From contig JBPCRW010000292.1 in NCBI GenBank assembly GCA_050996405.1, forward strand, positions 1 through 24,557: a stretch of DNA of 24,557 nt, in the 5' to 3' direction. This DNA is from JBPCRW01 sp050996405. Lineage in GTDB: Bacteria; Acidobacteriota; Blastocatellia; Pyrinomonadales; Pyrinomonadaceae. Shown piece after piece: positions 5,706-13,957 of this stretch; position 1 is the stretch's first letter; each line of letters starts with the position of its first letter. The position numbers and the translations under genes were made by a program. The notes under the pieces were generated by a model. That model did no database searches, was not told the DNA's origin, and saw only the letters and a list, made by a program, of their open reading frames with translations.

Positions 5706-7493
5706 TCAGCGGAAAGTTTCCGGCGGATAGAGATGCGACCATTTTAAATTAAGATTATCGCGCAGAGATTTTTCGGATTCCGCAGCCGTTTTGCAGGAAA
5801 TCAAAATTTTTGCTATTTCGATTGCTTCTTCCAAAGCGATATTTTCGATGACGCGGCGGACGCGCGAAATCGAATTGACGTTCATACTCAATTCCGCCGC
5901 GCCGAGACCGATTAAAACCGGCGCATAGACGGGCGAGCCAGCCATTTCGCCGCAGATGATTAAAGGCTTTCCGCTTTGCTCAGCCGCGCTGATAATTTTT
6001 TTAACCGCGCGCAAAACCGCCGGATGCATTGTCCGAAACCAATCGGCAACGCCTTCGTTATCGCGGTCAACCGCCAGCAGATACTGCACCAAATCGTTAG
6101 TGCCGAGATTCATAAAATCCACCTCCGCCGCGATTTCCTCAATCATCAAAACCGCCGACGGGATTTCAATCATCGCGCCGATTTTCGGACTGCCGAAAGC
6201 GATTTTTCTTTTTTTCAGCCGAGCTTTTTCTTCTTCGAGAATTTCTTTGGCACGGCGGATTTCCGAAACGTCGGAAATCATCGGCAAAACAATTCCCAGA
6301 TTTCCCATATGCGCGGCTTGCAGCAAAGCGCGAAGCGGAATCCGAAATTGTTTTTCATAAGCGAAACTAAGGCGCACGGCGCGCAGTCCGAGCGCGGGAT
6401 TTTTTTCGCGCGTTTCCGCTTCGTCGCCGACCTGTTCGAGATTCAAATCGAACGTGCGAATTTTTACGTCGCCTGCCGCCGCGAGTTCGACGATTTTTCG
6501 ATAAGCGTTTATCTGCTCGGCTTCGGACGGAAATCCTCGATTTTGATTAAACAAAAATTCCGAACGGAAAAGCCCGATGCCTTCCGCGCCGAATCTTCTG
6601 GCGGATTCGTAATCTTTTGAAATATCGAGATTGACGCGAATCGTGATTTTTCTGCCGTCGAGCGTTTTCGGCGTTCCTTTATTTAATTCCGAATTTCCTT
6701 TTTTTGTTTTCTGAAACTGCGCGGCGGATTCCTCATATTTTTTTAAGGTTTCTTTAGAAGGTTTCAAAACAATCTGCCCGTTGTAGCCATCCACCACGAC
6801 TTCGTCGCCGGTTTGAATTTTTCTCAAGATTTCTTTGATGCCCGTCACCGCCGGTAAATTCAGTTCGCGCGCCAAAATAAAACTGTTCGAAGTCCAGCCG
6901 CCGTTTTCGGTAATAATCGCTTTGATGTCGCTGCGGCTCAGTTCGACGAGCGTCGAAGGATTAACTTCTTTGGCAACGATTATCGAATCTTTTTCGAGCG
7001 AAAACGGAATTTTGCCGCTTCCGCCGAGCGCGTTCAGCAGACGTTCGGTGACATCTTCCAAATCAATCCGGCGTTCGCGCAAATGGTCGTCGGCGATGTC
7101 TTTGTAAATCGAAATATAACGCTCGGCGACGAGCTTGACCGCCCATTCCGCGTTGACTTTTTGCTCGCCGATGATAGTTTCGATTTTCGCAGAAAGCGCG
7201 TTATCTTCCAAAATCAATTGATGCGTTTCAAAAATTTGCGTCTGCGTTCCGTTTCTTTGCGAACCGAGTTTGGTCAATTGTCTTTTCGCCAGCCGAACGG
7301 CGGCGCGAAACCGGCGCAGTTCGCGCTCGATTTGCGAATCCTGCAAATTGATGCGGTAAAATTGTCTCTTTTTTCCGTGCAGGCAGATTGTCCTGCCGAT
7401 TGCCGCGCCGCGCGAAACGGCTCGCCCGCGCAAGGTCATCTCGCTTTGACTTTTGCGTTGAGGAATTTGTTTTTGCCGTTTAGAATTAACCAT
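5706..7493 (-). CDS. PTS enzyme I homologue lacking the phospho-acceptor histidine
   Basis: 595 aa, the size of PEP-protein phosphotransferase (PtsI). The PEP-binding barrel looks intact: R310 (GLFRSEFLF), R346 (RTFD), E443 (MIEIPSA), N466-D467 (NLGTNDL), R477 (AVDRDNE) and the active Cys C514 (ICGEMAG). The phospho-His motif, normally GGRTSH, reads GGWTSN here, so N203 replaces the catalytic His. The usual TLDIGGDK loop is also changed (TFDLNLEQVGDE). The protein therefore should not relay phosphate by the standard route. A role as a sensor or allosteric protein, or a pseudoenzyme, is inference. No HPr or EII gene is nearby. An N-terminal basic extension precedes M19, which is an alternative start. 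Confidence 0.88.
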   Translation of the reverse strand: MVNSKRQKQIPQRKSQSEMTLRGRAVSRGAAIGRTICLHGKKRQFYRINLQDSQIERELRRFRAAVRLAKRQLTKLGSQRNGTQTQIFETHQLILEDNALSAKIETIIGEQKVNAEWAVKLVAERYISIYKDIADDHLRERRIDLEDVTERLLNALGGSGKIPFSLEKDSIIVAKEVNPSTLVELSRSDIKAIITENGGWTSNSFILARELNLPAVTGIKEILRKIQTGDEVVVDGYNGQIVLKPSKETLKKYEESAAQFQKTKKGNSELNKGTPKTLDGRKITIRVNLDISKDYESARRFGAEGIGLFRSEFLFNQNRGFPSEAEQINAYRKIVELAAAGDVKIRTFDLNLEQVGDEAETREKNPALGLRAVRLSFAYEKQFRIPLRALLQAAHMGNLGIVLPMISDVSEIRRAKEILEEEKARLKKRKIAFGSPKIGAMIEIPSAVLMIEEIAAEVDFMNLGTNDLVQYLLAVDRDNEGVADWFRTMHPAVLRAVKKIISAAEQSGKPLIICGEMAGSPVYAPVLIGLGAAELSMNVNSISRVRRVIENIALEEAIEIAKILISCKTAAESEKSLRDNLNLKWSHLYPPETFR

Positions 7494-7579
7494 TTTCTTG
7501 AGCGCAGCCGATTTTGATTACGAGGCGCGAAGCCGCAAGGACGAATCGTGTTTCGGATAATTCATAAATTTAATGGAAA

Positions 7580-7661
7580 ATTGAAAACGGAAAATGGAAA
7601 ATTTTAAGCGGGCAGCTTAAATCAGCTTTTTATTTTGCATTTTGCATTTTCCGTTTTCAAT
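7580..7661. repeat. 17-bp perfect inverted repeat with an inner hairpin
   Basis: ATTGAAAACGGAAAATG (7580-7596) is the exact reverse complement of 7645-7661. Between them TTTAAGC and GCTTAAA form a second small hairpin with loop GGGCA. The right arm contains the stop codon of the LOG-family gene. It may act as a terminator between the two minus-strand genes, or be a mobile palindromic repeat. The rest of the 7494-7656 gap shows no gene. Confidence 0.7.
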
Positions 7662-8205
7662 TAATTTTCACTCCCTTCGATTTTTCGACAATAGTTTTAC
7701 AGGCTGCTTCGGCGTTTTCGGCGAAATTCAAAATCGAAGCATCCTTTTCGGTGACAACCAGATTTTCCATCCAGCAATCGACGACCCGTTTCCAACATTC
7801 GCCCAGTAAAACCAACGGGCGCGGCTCGATAACGCCGGTTTGCAGTTTGTTCCAAACGAGCGAAATTTCCGTGACCGTTCCCATTCCGCCACGCAGGGCG
7901 ACGAAACCGACGCTTCTTTCAATCAGATTTTGCAGGCGTTCGTAAAAATGTTTGGTCGCCACTTTGTCGGTCAGATAACGGTTCGGTTCGCCTTTGAATT
8001 GATTCATCACGATGCCGAAAACACGCCCGCCTTTTTCGCGCGCGCCGCGCGAGGCGGCTTCCATCACGCCGAGATAACCGCCCGTGCAAATCGTAAAACC
8101 GGCTTCAGCTAAATGCCCGCCGAGTTCCTTCGCCTGATTGTATTCTTCCGAATTTTCGCCGCAACGCGAACCGCCGAAAATCGTGACAATTCTTTCTTCC
8201 GCCAT
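7657..8205 (-). CDS. LOG-family protein (TIGR00730-type Rossmann fold)
   Basis: 182 aa, the normal length. Begins with a Rossmann strand and loop (IVTIFGGSRCG), then TGGYLGVMEAASRGA, and carries the signature GGMGTVTE (106-113) where family members have PGGxGTxxE; here Arg105 replaces the Pro. Characterised LOG enzymes hydrolyse nucleoside 5'-monophosphates to free bases, which in plants and some bacteria activates cytokinins. In many bacteria the true substrate is unclear. The conserved Arg/Glu pocket (R54 in SRGA, E113) is retained, so it is probably catalytic. The stop codon lies within an inverted repeat. Confidence 0.88.
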   Translation of the reverse strand: MAEERIVTIFGGSRCGENSEEYNQAKELGGHLAEAGFTICTGGYLGVMEAASRGAREKGGRVFGIVMNQFKGEPNRYLTDKVATKHFYERLQNLIERSVGFVALRGGMGTVTEISLVWNKLQTGVIEPRPLVLLGECWKRVVDCWMENLVVTEKDASILNFAENAEAACKTIVEKSKGVKIN

Positions 8206-8278
8206 AACTTTAAAATTTTACCTTAAAATTCGATTTGCGACATTACTCGTCATAAAAATCTCACGAACAATTTTCGAT

Positions 8279-9832
8279 TCATTTAATTTTCAGATTTTCC
8301 GTCAGATATTTATCCAATTCGTCAATCGGATTTTCGCGCGTGATAAAACCGACGTGACCATCAGGACGGACAAAGACGCTGAACGTCTTGTTCGTTCCGA
8401 AAATTTCGGCGATATGCGGATAAAGCGGAATCGTTTTGTAATCGATTAACGCCGCGTATTTTTCCGCGACGACTGTTTCAACCGCCGACAAATCCGTATT
8501 GCCGTCCGAAAAAACAATCAAATGACATTTCGGCGCGGACAGATTTTCAAATAAACTTTTGCCGTCCGCCGCAAAATACGGAAAGCGGTTTCCGGCTTTG
8601 ATTTTAAAGACTTCGTGCGAATTATGACGGCTCAAAGAACTTTTGTCATAGCTGATACCGATTTGCGAAATAAGCGGAAAAATAAACTGCTTCGCCGCCT
8701 TGAAATGGAAAGCGAATTTCGCCAGCGCGGGCAAAATCTTTTCGCGGAAAATTCTGAAATACCATTCTTCGCCCGCGCCGAATTCAAACATTTCATCGGT
8801 CGTCCGCAACAGCCTTTTCGCGTTTTCGAGTCGTTCTTCGTTGTAAGTTTCGAGTAAAGATTCGTCCGCTTTATCCTTCAAAACGAACGCCAGTTTCCAC
8901 GCGAGATTGTAAGAATCTTGAATGCCGGTGTTCATTCCCTGCCCGCCCGCAGGCGTGTGAATATGCGCCGCGTCTCCGGCAAGAAAACCTCTGCCGTTTG
9001 AGAATTTTTCGGCGTGGCGCGTGTGGATTTTGTAGGTCGAAAACCATCGGACGTTTGTAATATCGAGCGGAATCCGCGCCAACGCTTTGACCTTGTTTTC
9101 AATTTCCTCGTATTTAAAATCCTCGTTTTTATTTTCTTCAAATTCGGGCAGATTGCCGATTAAACGCCAGTGTTTTTCGCCCTGCATCGGAAAGAAAATA
9201 ACAAATGCGTCGCTGCCGAAAACCAGATGCAGCGTTTCGTGATTCAACTCCGTTTTCATATCGACATCGGCGACGTAAAACAAACGCGCGTCCGTTTCGC
9301 CTTCAAAACCGAGATTCAAAAGATGGCGCGTTTTACTCGACGCGCCATCGCAGCCGACGATATATTTCGCTTCGATTGGCTGGCGTTCGCCGCTGGCGGA
9401 TTTGACCGTCGCCGTAATTCCCTGTTCGTCCCGCGCGAGTCCTTCGAGTTCGGTTTGCCACCAAACTTTCTTTTCGCTGCTCTGCAAAAATTCATCAAGC
9501 AGTTGTTCATTTTTGCTTTGTTCGAGCATCAGCACAAACGGAAACGGGCTTAAATCCTTGCCGAAATCCGTAAAATCCAGTTGCGCCTGAATTTTTCCTT
9601 CGTTCATAATGGCGGCGTTATGAGCGATTGCGCCGCGTTCGATTGCAGTTTGCGCTAAATCAATCTGGTCGTAAATTTCCAGCGTCCGCGCGTGAACGAC
9701 GATGGCTTTCGAGAGTTCCGTCACGCCCTGTTTTTCGTCAACGATAATAAAATCCACGCCGTAACGAATTAATTGCGCCGCGAGCGATAAACCTGTCGGA
9801 CCCGCGCCGACAATTAAAACTTCAGTCTGCAT
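8279..9832 (-). CDS. FAD-dependent aromatic-ring monooxygenase (FAD_binding_3 family)
   Basis: 517 aa from ATG 9832, chosen because AGAGGA lies 8 nt upstream and the nucleotide-binding strand begins at once. Domains in order: the Rossmann GAGPTG (9-14) for the FAD ADP moiety; the DG motif GCDGASSKTRH (160-170); the second FAD motif GDAAHIHTPAGGQGMN (286-301); and a C-terminal thioredoxin-like extension as in phenol- and pentachlorophenol-type hydroxylases. Such enzymes use NAD(P)H and O2 to hydroxylate aromatic compounds or polyketides. The substrate cannot be told from the neighbours, since no ring-cleavage or biosynthesis genes are adjacent. It is divergent from a small unknown gene. Confidence 0.9.
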   Translation of the reverse strand: MQTEVLIVGAGPTGLSLAAQLIRYGVDFIIVDEKQGVTELSKAIVVHARTLEIYDQIDLAQTAIERGAIAHNAAIMNEGKIQAQLDFTDFGKDLSPFPFVLMLEQSKNEQLLDEFLQSSEKKVWWQTELEGLARDEQGITATVKSASGERQPIEAKYIVGCDGASSKTRHLLNLGFEGETDARLFYVADVDMKTELNHETLHLVFGSDAFVIFFPMQGEKHWRLIGNLPEFEENKNEDFKYEEIENKVKALARIPLDITNVRWFSTYKIHTRHAEKFSNGRGFLAGDAAHIHTPAGGQGMNTGIQDSYNLAWKLAFVLKDKADESLLETYNEERLENAKRLLRTTDEMFEFGAGEEWYFRIFREKILPALAKFAFHFKAAKQFIFPLISQIGISYDKSSLSRHNSHEVFKIKAGNRFPYFAADGKSLFENLSAPKCHLIVFSDGNTDLSAVETVVAEKYAALIDYKTIPLYPHIAEIFGTNKTFSVFVRPDGHVGFITRENPIDELDKYLTENLKIK

Positions 9833-9907
9833 AAATTTATTCCTCTGTGCCGCCGAATGATTTACTCTGAATAAATAATAGACGGACAACGATTAAATTT
9901 CCATTGC

Positions 9908-9930
9908 CGATATTTTATTGCCTAATATCG
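9908..9930. promoter_or_regulatory. Candidate operator in the divergent intergenic region
   Basis: CGATATT (9908-9914) and AATATCG (9924-9930) are exact inverted 7-mers with a 9-nt spacer, placed between the divergent monooxygenase and the small unknown gene. The layout suits a dimeric regulator controlling one or both genes, but no regulator gene is adjacent. Confidence 0.35.
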
Positions 9931-9941
9931 ATTTTTAACCG

Positions 9942-9970
9942 GCGACAAAATGGAAAATAAATGTTATGAT
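9942..9970 (+). promoter_or_regulatory. Promoter of the 114-aa unknown gene, probably leaderless
   Basis: GCGACA (9942-9947) is followed after 17 bp by TATGAT (9965-9970), four and five matches to the consensus hexamers. Transcription would start near 9976-9979, at the ATG pair itself, and no Shine-Dalgarno sequence is present. Confidence 0.45.
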
Positions 9971-9975
9971 TGCCT

Positions 9976-10320
9976 ATGATGTATAGTCCTTTATCAATCA
10001 GACGGCGCAACATTCTGGGTGACATTTATACCAAATGCGACCCGATAACCAGTATTCCGGTTTATATGGAAACCAAAACCGAAGAACCAATCGGATTTGT
10101 TGACGAAAGTCTCGGACGTTATTCCGATGCCTTCGTCTTTCATTTGCCCGAAGACATTTGCAAAAAACTTTCGACCAGCAGTTACCAAGTCTTTATAGAT
10201 TTTGAATCGCCCGATAAGGAAAACCGCATCAAACTTAATCACATTATTCTCGTTTCCAGACAACTGCCGGTCGCCGTTCCCAGAAGAAACGCCCGTCTGT
10301 TAGCCGGAGAAGGCAAATAA
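9976..10320 (+). CDS. Hypothetical protein, 114 aa
   Basis: Not recognised. The product is soluble, mixed alpha/beta in appearance, with a basic start (SIRRRNILGD) and a basic, Pro-containing end (PVAVPRRNARLL). The middle has alternating hydrophobic residues that suggest beta strands (SDAFVFHLPE, YQVFIDFE, HIILVSRQ). There is no signal peptide, membrane helix or Cys pair, and only one Cys. Two adjacent ATGs (9976 and 9979) are possible starts. A promoter -10 element ends 5 bp before the first, so the message may be leaderless. It stands alone between a divergent monooxygenase and convergent defence genes. Confidence 0.65.
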   Translation: MMYSPLSIRRRNILGDIYTKCDPITSIPVYMETKTEEPIGFVDESLGRYSDAFVFHLPEDICKKLSTSSYQVFIDFESPDKENRIKLNHIILVSRQLPVAVPRRNARLLAGEGK

Positions 10321-10397
10321 CATTGGGATTTTTATTGTCCGCGCCGGTTAATTCCTAAAATCGTATTCCGGCGCGAGCCGTCAAGAAAAATATTTAA

Positions 10398-10595
10398 TCA
10401 GTGGTTAGCTGTCGGAATTTCATCAGGCTGTAATAAGACGACTTTACCGTTGCGCCAAATAGCCGCCGGATTATTTGCGAGTTTGTGTTTTATTAGTGCC
10501 TCGCGGACGGCTTTTTTGATTGTCGCGTCAACTTCTTTACCATATTCGACGAGTAAATTTATCGAATCGAATTTTACCTTTTTATCTGCCGCCAT
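10398..10595 (-). CDS. Small hypothetical protein, 65 aa, last gene of the asnS/defence run
   Basis: 65 aa: a charged helical start (KVKFDSINLLVEYGKEVDATIKKAVREALIKHK) followed by a short segment with AIWRNGKVVLLQPDEI that looks like a beta hairpin. I believe small proteins ending in this kind of 'W-x-N/D-G-K-V-V' segment are widespread but uncharacterised; antitoxin-like roles are only a guess. It starts 36 bp after the end of the type IIG gene on the same strand, so it is probably cotranscribed with it. Confidence 0.65.
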   Translation of the reverse strand: MAADKKVKFDSINLLVEYGKEVDATIKKAVREALIKHKLANNPAAIWRNGKVVLLQPDEIPTANH

Positions 10596-10631
10596 AAAAT
10601 TAACTTTTCAATCTTTCCGTCTGTTATTTTC

Positions 10632-13600
10632 TCACGCCAGCAATTGGCTGACAATTTCGTCAATCGCCGTCATTTCGTCTTTCAGATACTCTTTGACCGC
10701 CAAACGAAGCCGTCCGAGATTCATCGGCGCAACCGTTTGCAGAAATTCTCGCGCTTGTCTGTGACAAGTTTCGCTCAAACGCGCCAATTGCAAATGCCGC
10801 GAATCGCTCGCCGAAAAACGCGGAAAATAAACGTCCAAAATTTTGCTTGAAACATCTCTTGCGCCAAACAAACCTTTCGTTTGAAAATCTTTCATACTTT
10901 CATTTACAAAAGTCGCGTTAAGAATCGCCGTCAAATAATGTGCTTCATCGAGATTGTAAGTTGCAAAAGAATATGCTTTGTTTTCAACGACAAACTCCAA
11001 ATCAATCTCGCTTCGTTTGACGATGGTTGAATTCGCGTCTTTTGCTGATTTATTGTAAAGCACCAAATATGGCAAGTTTAAGTTTTGGTCTGTTAGTTTA
11101 TTCTGCCAATTCAAATAATTGGTTGCTGATATTTTTCGATTTTTTTCCGTTCTTCGTTCTTCCCAGATTTTTTCAACCTCATCAAACCAGCGCGAAGCAT
11201 TAAGAAAACCTTCGCGGCGCAGTTCTTCCGCCGTGTGAAGTTTGATTCGTTTGGCTTCGGCTCTGGTTTCGATGGTCGCAGGCAAAATAATGAGGTCAGG
11301 ATTTTGAAAAGCAAAAGGCAACAAACTTTTTGACAAAGCCGTGCGAAAGAGAAATTTGCACTCGATTCTGCCTCTCAATTCAAAATCCTTCCAAGGTTCT
11401 TTTTTATCAAGTATTGTGGAAGTTCTGGCATTGATAATCCTATCCTCGTCAAAATCGGGCGGAAGCGTCTGGTTTAATTCGACAAAATAGAACGCTTGCG
11501 GAAAAATAGTCGCGCCATTTTTGAACTCGTTTTTATAAGGATTCGGCTGGCTTGTCGCAGTTTGCTCGCGTTCGGAAAAAGCCGTCGAATTGCCTTGTCT
11601 GACGTAATAAAAATTGGTTTCTGTTTCGCTCAATTTCGCTTCGGCTTCGAGCCAATTGGAATTATGCGTTTTTAATTTTCCGCTAAATATTTTGCCGTCA
11701 AATGCAGAAGCCCGCACGGAGTAAGGGCGCATTTCAGAATCGGAAGACAAACTTACTTCGTGCGTGTTTCTGCCTTGTTCTACATTTTTCGCGGCGAACA
11801 AAACACAGCTTGGAATGCGAAACAGCGGCGAAACTTTATCCAAATCCCAGAGATTTGTCAGCGAAAAACCTTTGGCGCGTCCGCTTCGCGTGTTGTCGTG
11901 ATGGTCGGCGGAAAAAAATGAGCGCGGCAAAACAAACGCCAGCCTTCCGTTCGTTTTCAAAAAATAGCCCGAACAATAAGCCAGAAAAATCGCGGCAATT
12001 TCCAGATGCGGAAAATTCGCCTGCCGCAGAGGTTTAACGTCGTGTTCCTTTGCCAGTTTGTTCAAAATATCCTGATAGCCTTCGTTTTTGATTGAACTGT
12101 ATGTGAACCAGGGCGGATTGCCGATGACGTAATCGAATTTCGCGGCGAGAAAATACGGCTTGTAGAGATTCTGCACGATGAAATGCCAGATCGAATCTCT
12201 GCCGTTTTCCTTGACCTGTTTCAATCCGCGATAAATCTGATAAAAACTTTCGGCGATTTCATCTGAAATTTCCGCGTTTCGATTTTGACTGCGTAAGATA
12301 TTGGTAAAAGTCGCCAGTTGTTCGTCCGCTTTGTTTCGCGTTTGTTCGGCAAGTTCTTCGCACAGGTCAAGCGCGCGGTCAAACAGCGCGACATCTCCAA
12401 AAATCCGTGTCGTCAAAGGATAATTTTCGTTGTCAATCTGCATCATAAATTGACTGCCGAACATATCGGTTACGCCCTGCGGCGCAAGCAAAGTGTTCGC
12501 CAGAATTATATTCAGATGAACGGGCTTTTTGGCGTGTGTGACGGCTTTTCCAAAGGCAAGCAAAAGCGTGGTTTTGGCAATCTGCACCGAAAGCGGATGA
12601 ATATCAATCCCGTAAATCTGCTCGTTCAAATTTTCGATTTTTGTGTTTGGATTGAGAAATTTGATGCGCGAAATCGCGGCGCGCAAAAACGAACCGCTGC
12701 CGCACGACGGGTCTAAAATTTTATCGGTTTCGGTAAAGTTAAACTCCGCAGCAACTCTTTCACATAACCAATCGGGCGTGTAATATTCGCCGAGCGCGTG
12801 GCGCGTGTCGAGGTCAATCAATTCCTGATAAACGCCTTTCAAAATGTCTTCGTGAACATTTTGGAAATCAAACATCGAAAGTTCCTGCGCGATGCGCCGA
12901 AAAACTTTTTTCAAAGCACGAAAACTCACGTCGGTTTTAACCCAATGAAAAAAATCGTTTTCGACAAAATTGGCGATATTGAGTTTTTGAAAAATCGTGC
13001 CGTCAACGATTGATTTCATCTCGCCGTCGTCAATATAATCGTCATTTGAAACGACGGTGTAGGCAAGCATTTTCGAGAAAATGCTCAAATAAGTGTGAAT
13101 CAAAAATTTGCCTTCCGTGTCTTCAAATGAACCGTAAGCGATGGATAAAAACTTTTTCCATTGCTCGTATAAAACCCGCACTTCCGATTTTTCGCGGACT
13201 TCGCGGAAATGTTTTGTCAGTTCACGAAAGCCTTGAATAAAAACGTGGCTTTGATAGCCGAACGCTTCTTCGATACCTTTGAGTGTCGCTTTCTGCTTTT
13301 CTTCTTTGAACAAAAAGCGGTCAATCCAATAAAAAAATTCTTCCGTGTTGTGTTCCGTCAAAGTAAAAGACGAGCTTTCGATTTCGTTCAAAATCAATTC
13401 ATCTTCTTTGAGCGTTTCGATGATTTCAAGCTGCGAAACGTCGGGCGCGAAAACTTTCCAGCTAATAAAATCCGAAGCAATCAGCGTGTAATTATAGCCT
13501 TCGCCCGAATTGAATTGCCCCAGAAGATAACCCGCAAGCTGCTCTTTGGCGTGTTTAAGCGTTTTCTTGAGGTCGTTTTCAAACTCGATAATGATTTTGT

Positions 13601-13829
13601 TGTAAAGCGTGTCCGCGCTTCCGCGATAAACTTTGTCTTTTCGCGGGATATTCAAAATCGCGCGTTCCGCGCCGCTGCTGATTGCGTCAATCACGTTTCT
13701 GGTTTCCTCGTTTTCCGCGTAAAGACGATTGAGCAAATCTTTAAACGCTTCTTTTTTTGTGAGTTCTTTGCTGGCATTTTTAATCTTTTGTAAGAACTCT
13801 TTGATTTGTTCGGTTCGCGTTTGGAGCAT
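10632..13829 (-). CDS. Type IIG-like restriction-modification protein (Eco57I/N6-adenine methylase family)
   Basis: 1065 aa from ATG 13829; upstream in-frame codons belong to the displaced asnS end. The N-terminus has a nuclease-like core, D73 in RGSADTLYN and E82-x-E84 in IIIEFE, followed by KEQLAGYL as in other PD-(D/E)XK fusions; the usual ExK reads ExE. The central gamma-class methylase has the ALGEYYTP lead-in, SAM motif DPSCGSGSFL (373-382), GIDIHP and catalytic NPPW (571-574), typical of N6-adenine methylation. The last ~400 residues should recognise DNA. One polypeptide thus combines cutting, modification and specificity. Whether the nuclease part is active is uncertain. The ATG lies about 6 bp after the stop of the asnS remnant. 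Confidence 0.85.
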   Translation of the reverse strand: MLQTRTEQIKEFLQKIKNASKELTKKEAFKDLLNRLYAENEETRNVIDAISSGAERAILNIPRKDKVYRGSADTLYNKIIIEFENDLKKTLKHAKEQLAGYLLGQFNSGEGYNYTLIASDFISWKVFAPDVSQLEIIETLKEDELILNEIESSSFTLTEHNTEEFFYWIDRFLFKEEKQKATLKGIEEAFGYQSHVFIQGFRELTKHFREVREKSEVRVLYEQWKKFLSIAYGSFEDTEGKFLIHTYLSIFSKMLAYTVVSNDDYIDDGEMKSIVDGTIFQKLNIANFVENDFFHWVKTDVSFRALKKVFRRIAQELSMFDFQNVHEDILKGVYQELIDLDTRHALGEYYTPDWLCERVAAEFNFTETDKILDPSCGSGSFLRAAISRIKFLNPNTKIENLNEQIYGIDIHPLSVQIAKTTLLLAFGKAVTHAKKPVHLNIILANTLLAPQGVTDMFGSQFMMQIDNENYPLTTRIFGDVALFDRALDLCEELAEQTRNKADEQLATFTNILRSQNRNAEISDEIAESFYQIYRGLKQVKENGRDSIWHFIVQNLYKPYFLAAKFDYVIGNPPWFTYSSIKNEGYQDILNKLAKEHDVKPLRQANFPHLEIAAIFLAYCSGYFLKTNGRLAFVLPRSFFSADHHDNTRSGRAKGFSLTNLWDLDKVSPLFRIPSCVLFAAKNVEQGRNTHEVSLSSDSEMRPYSVRASAFDGKIFSGKLKTHNSNWLEAEAKLSETETNFYYVRQGNSTAFSEREQTATSQPNPYKNEFKNGATIFPQAFYFVELNQTLPPDFDEDRIINARTSTILDKKEPWKDFELRGRIECKFLFRTALSKSLLPFAFQNPDLIILPATIETRAEAKRIKLHTAEELRREGFLNASRWFDEVEKIWEERRTEKNRKISATNYLNWQNKLTDQNLNLPYLVLYNKSAKDANSTIVKRSEIDLEFVVENKAYSFATYNLDEAHYLTAILNATFVNESMKDFQTKGLFGARDVSSKILDVYFPRFSASDSRHLQLARLSETCHRQAREFLQTVAPMNLGRLRLAVKEYLKDEMTAIDEIVSQLLA

Positions 13830-13955
13830 AAATTTTACGGTTTCAAACGATAGAGCATTCGCGGAAAAGGAATTGTTTCTCTCACATGCTCGATGCCGCG
13901 CATCCAAGCCGCGCAGCGTTCGATGCCCATTCCGAAACCGGCGTGCGGGACTGCT
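13826..13955. repeat. Direct repeat, copy 1 (asnS 3' end), distal edge of the R-M cassette
   Basis: 130 bp that match 16252-16380 in the same orientation with about 11 substitutions and one gap (roughly 91 percent). Both copies run from GCATAAA to GGGACTGCT. This copy joins the type IIG gene to the end of the restriction endonuclease gene, whose stop is at 13958. Confidence 0.95.
13835..13954 (-). pseudogene. Displaced 3' fragment of asnS (last 39 codons plus stop)
   Basis: In frame it encodes the AsnRS motif 3 region, AVPHAGFGMGIERCAAWMRG, and continues to the same terminal RMLYRLKP and TAA as the intact asnS at 16260. Within the 39 residues three differ from the intact gene (CA for AT after GIER, and R for C after AWM). 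No start codon or upstream asnS sequence remains. It is the expected leftover when a DNA segment inserts into the 3' end of a gene and brings its own replacement end. Confidence 0.9.
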
Positions 13956-13957
13956 TT

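Noticed and set aside
5956..6620. Plus-strand frames of 134 and 214 aa opposite the enzyme I homologue
   Set aside because: Compositional shadows of a clear coding gene; no family features or ribosome-binding sites.
6880..6910. Loss of the enzyme I histidine as a sequencing error
   Set aside because: Not excluded, but Trp for Arg and other changes in the same motif and in the TLDIGGDK loop point to real divergence.
13830..13907. 26-residue N-terminal extension of the type IIG protein
   Set aside because: It is translated from the displaced asnS end in another frame; ATG 13829 fits the protein family better.
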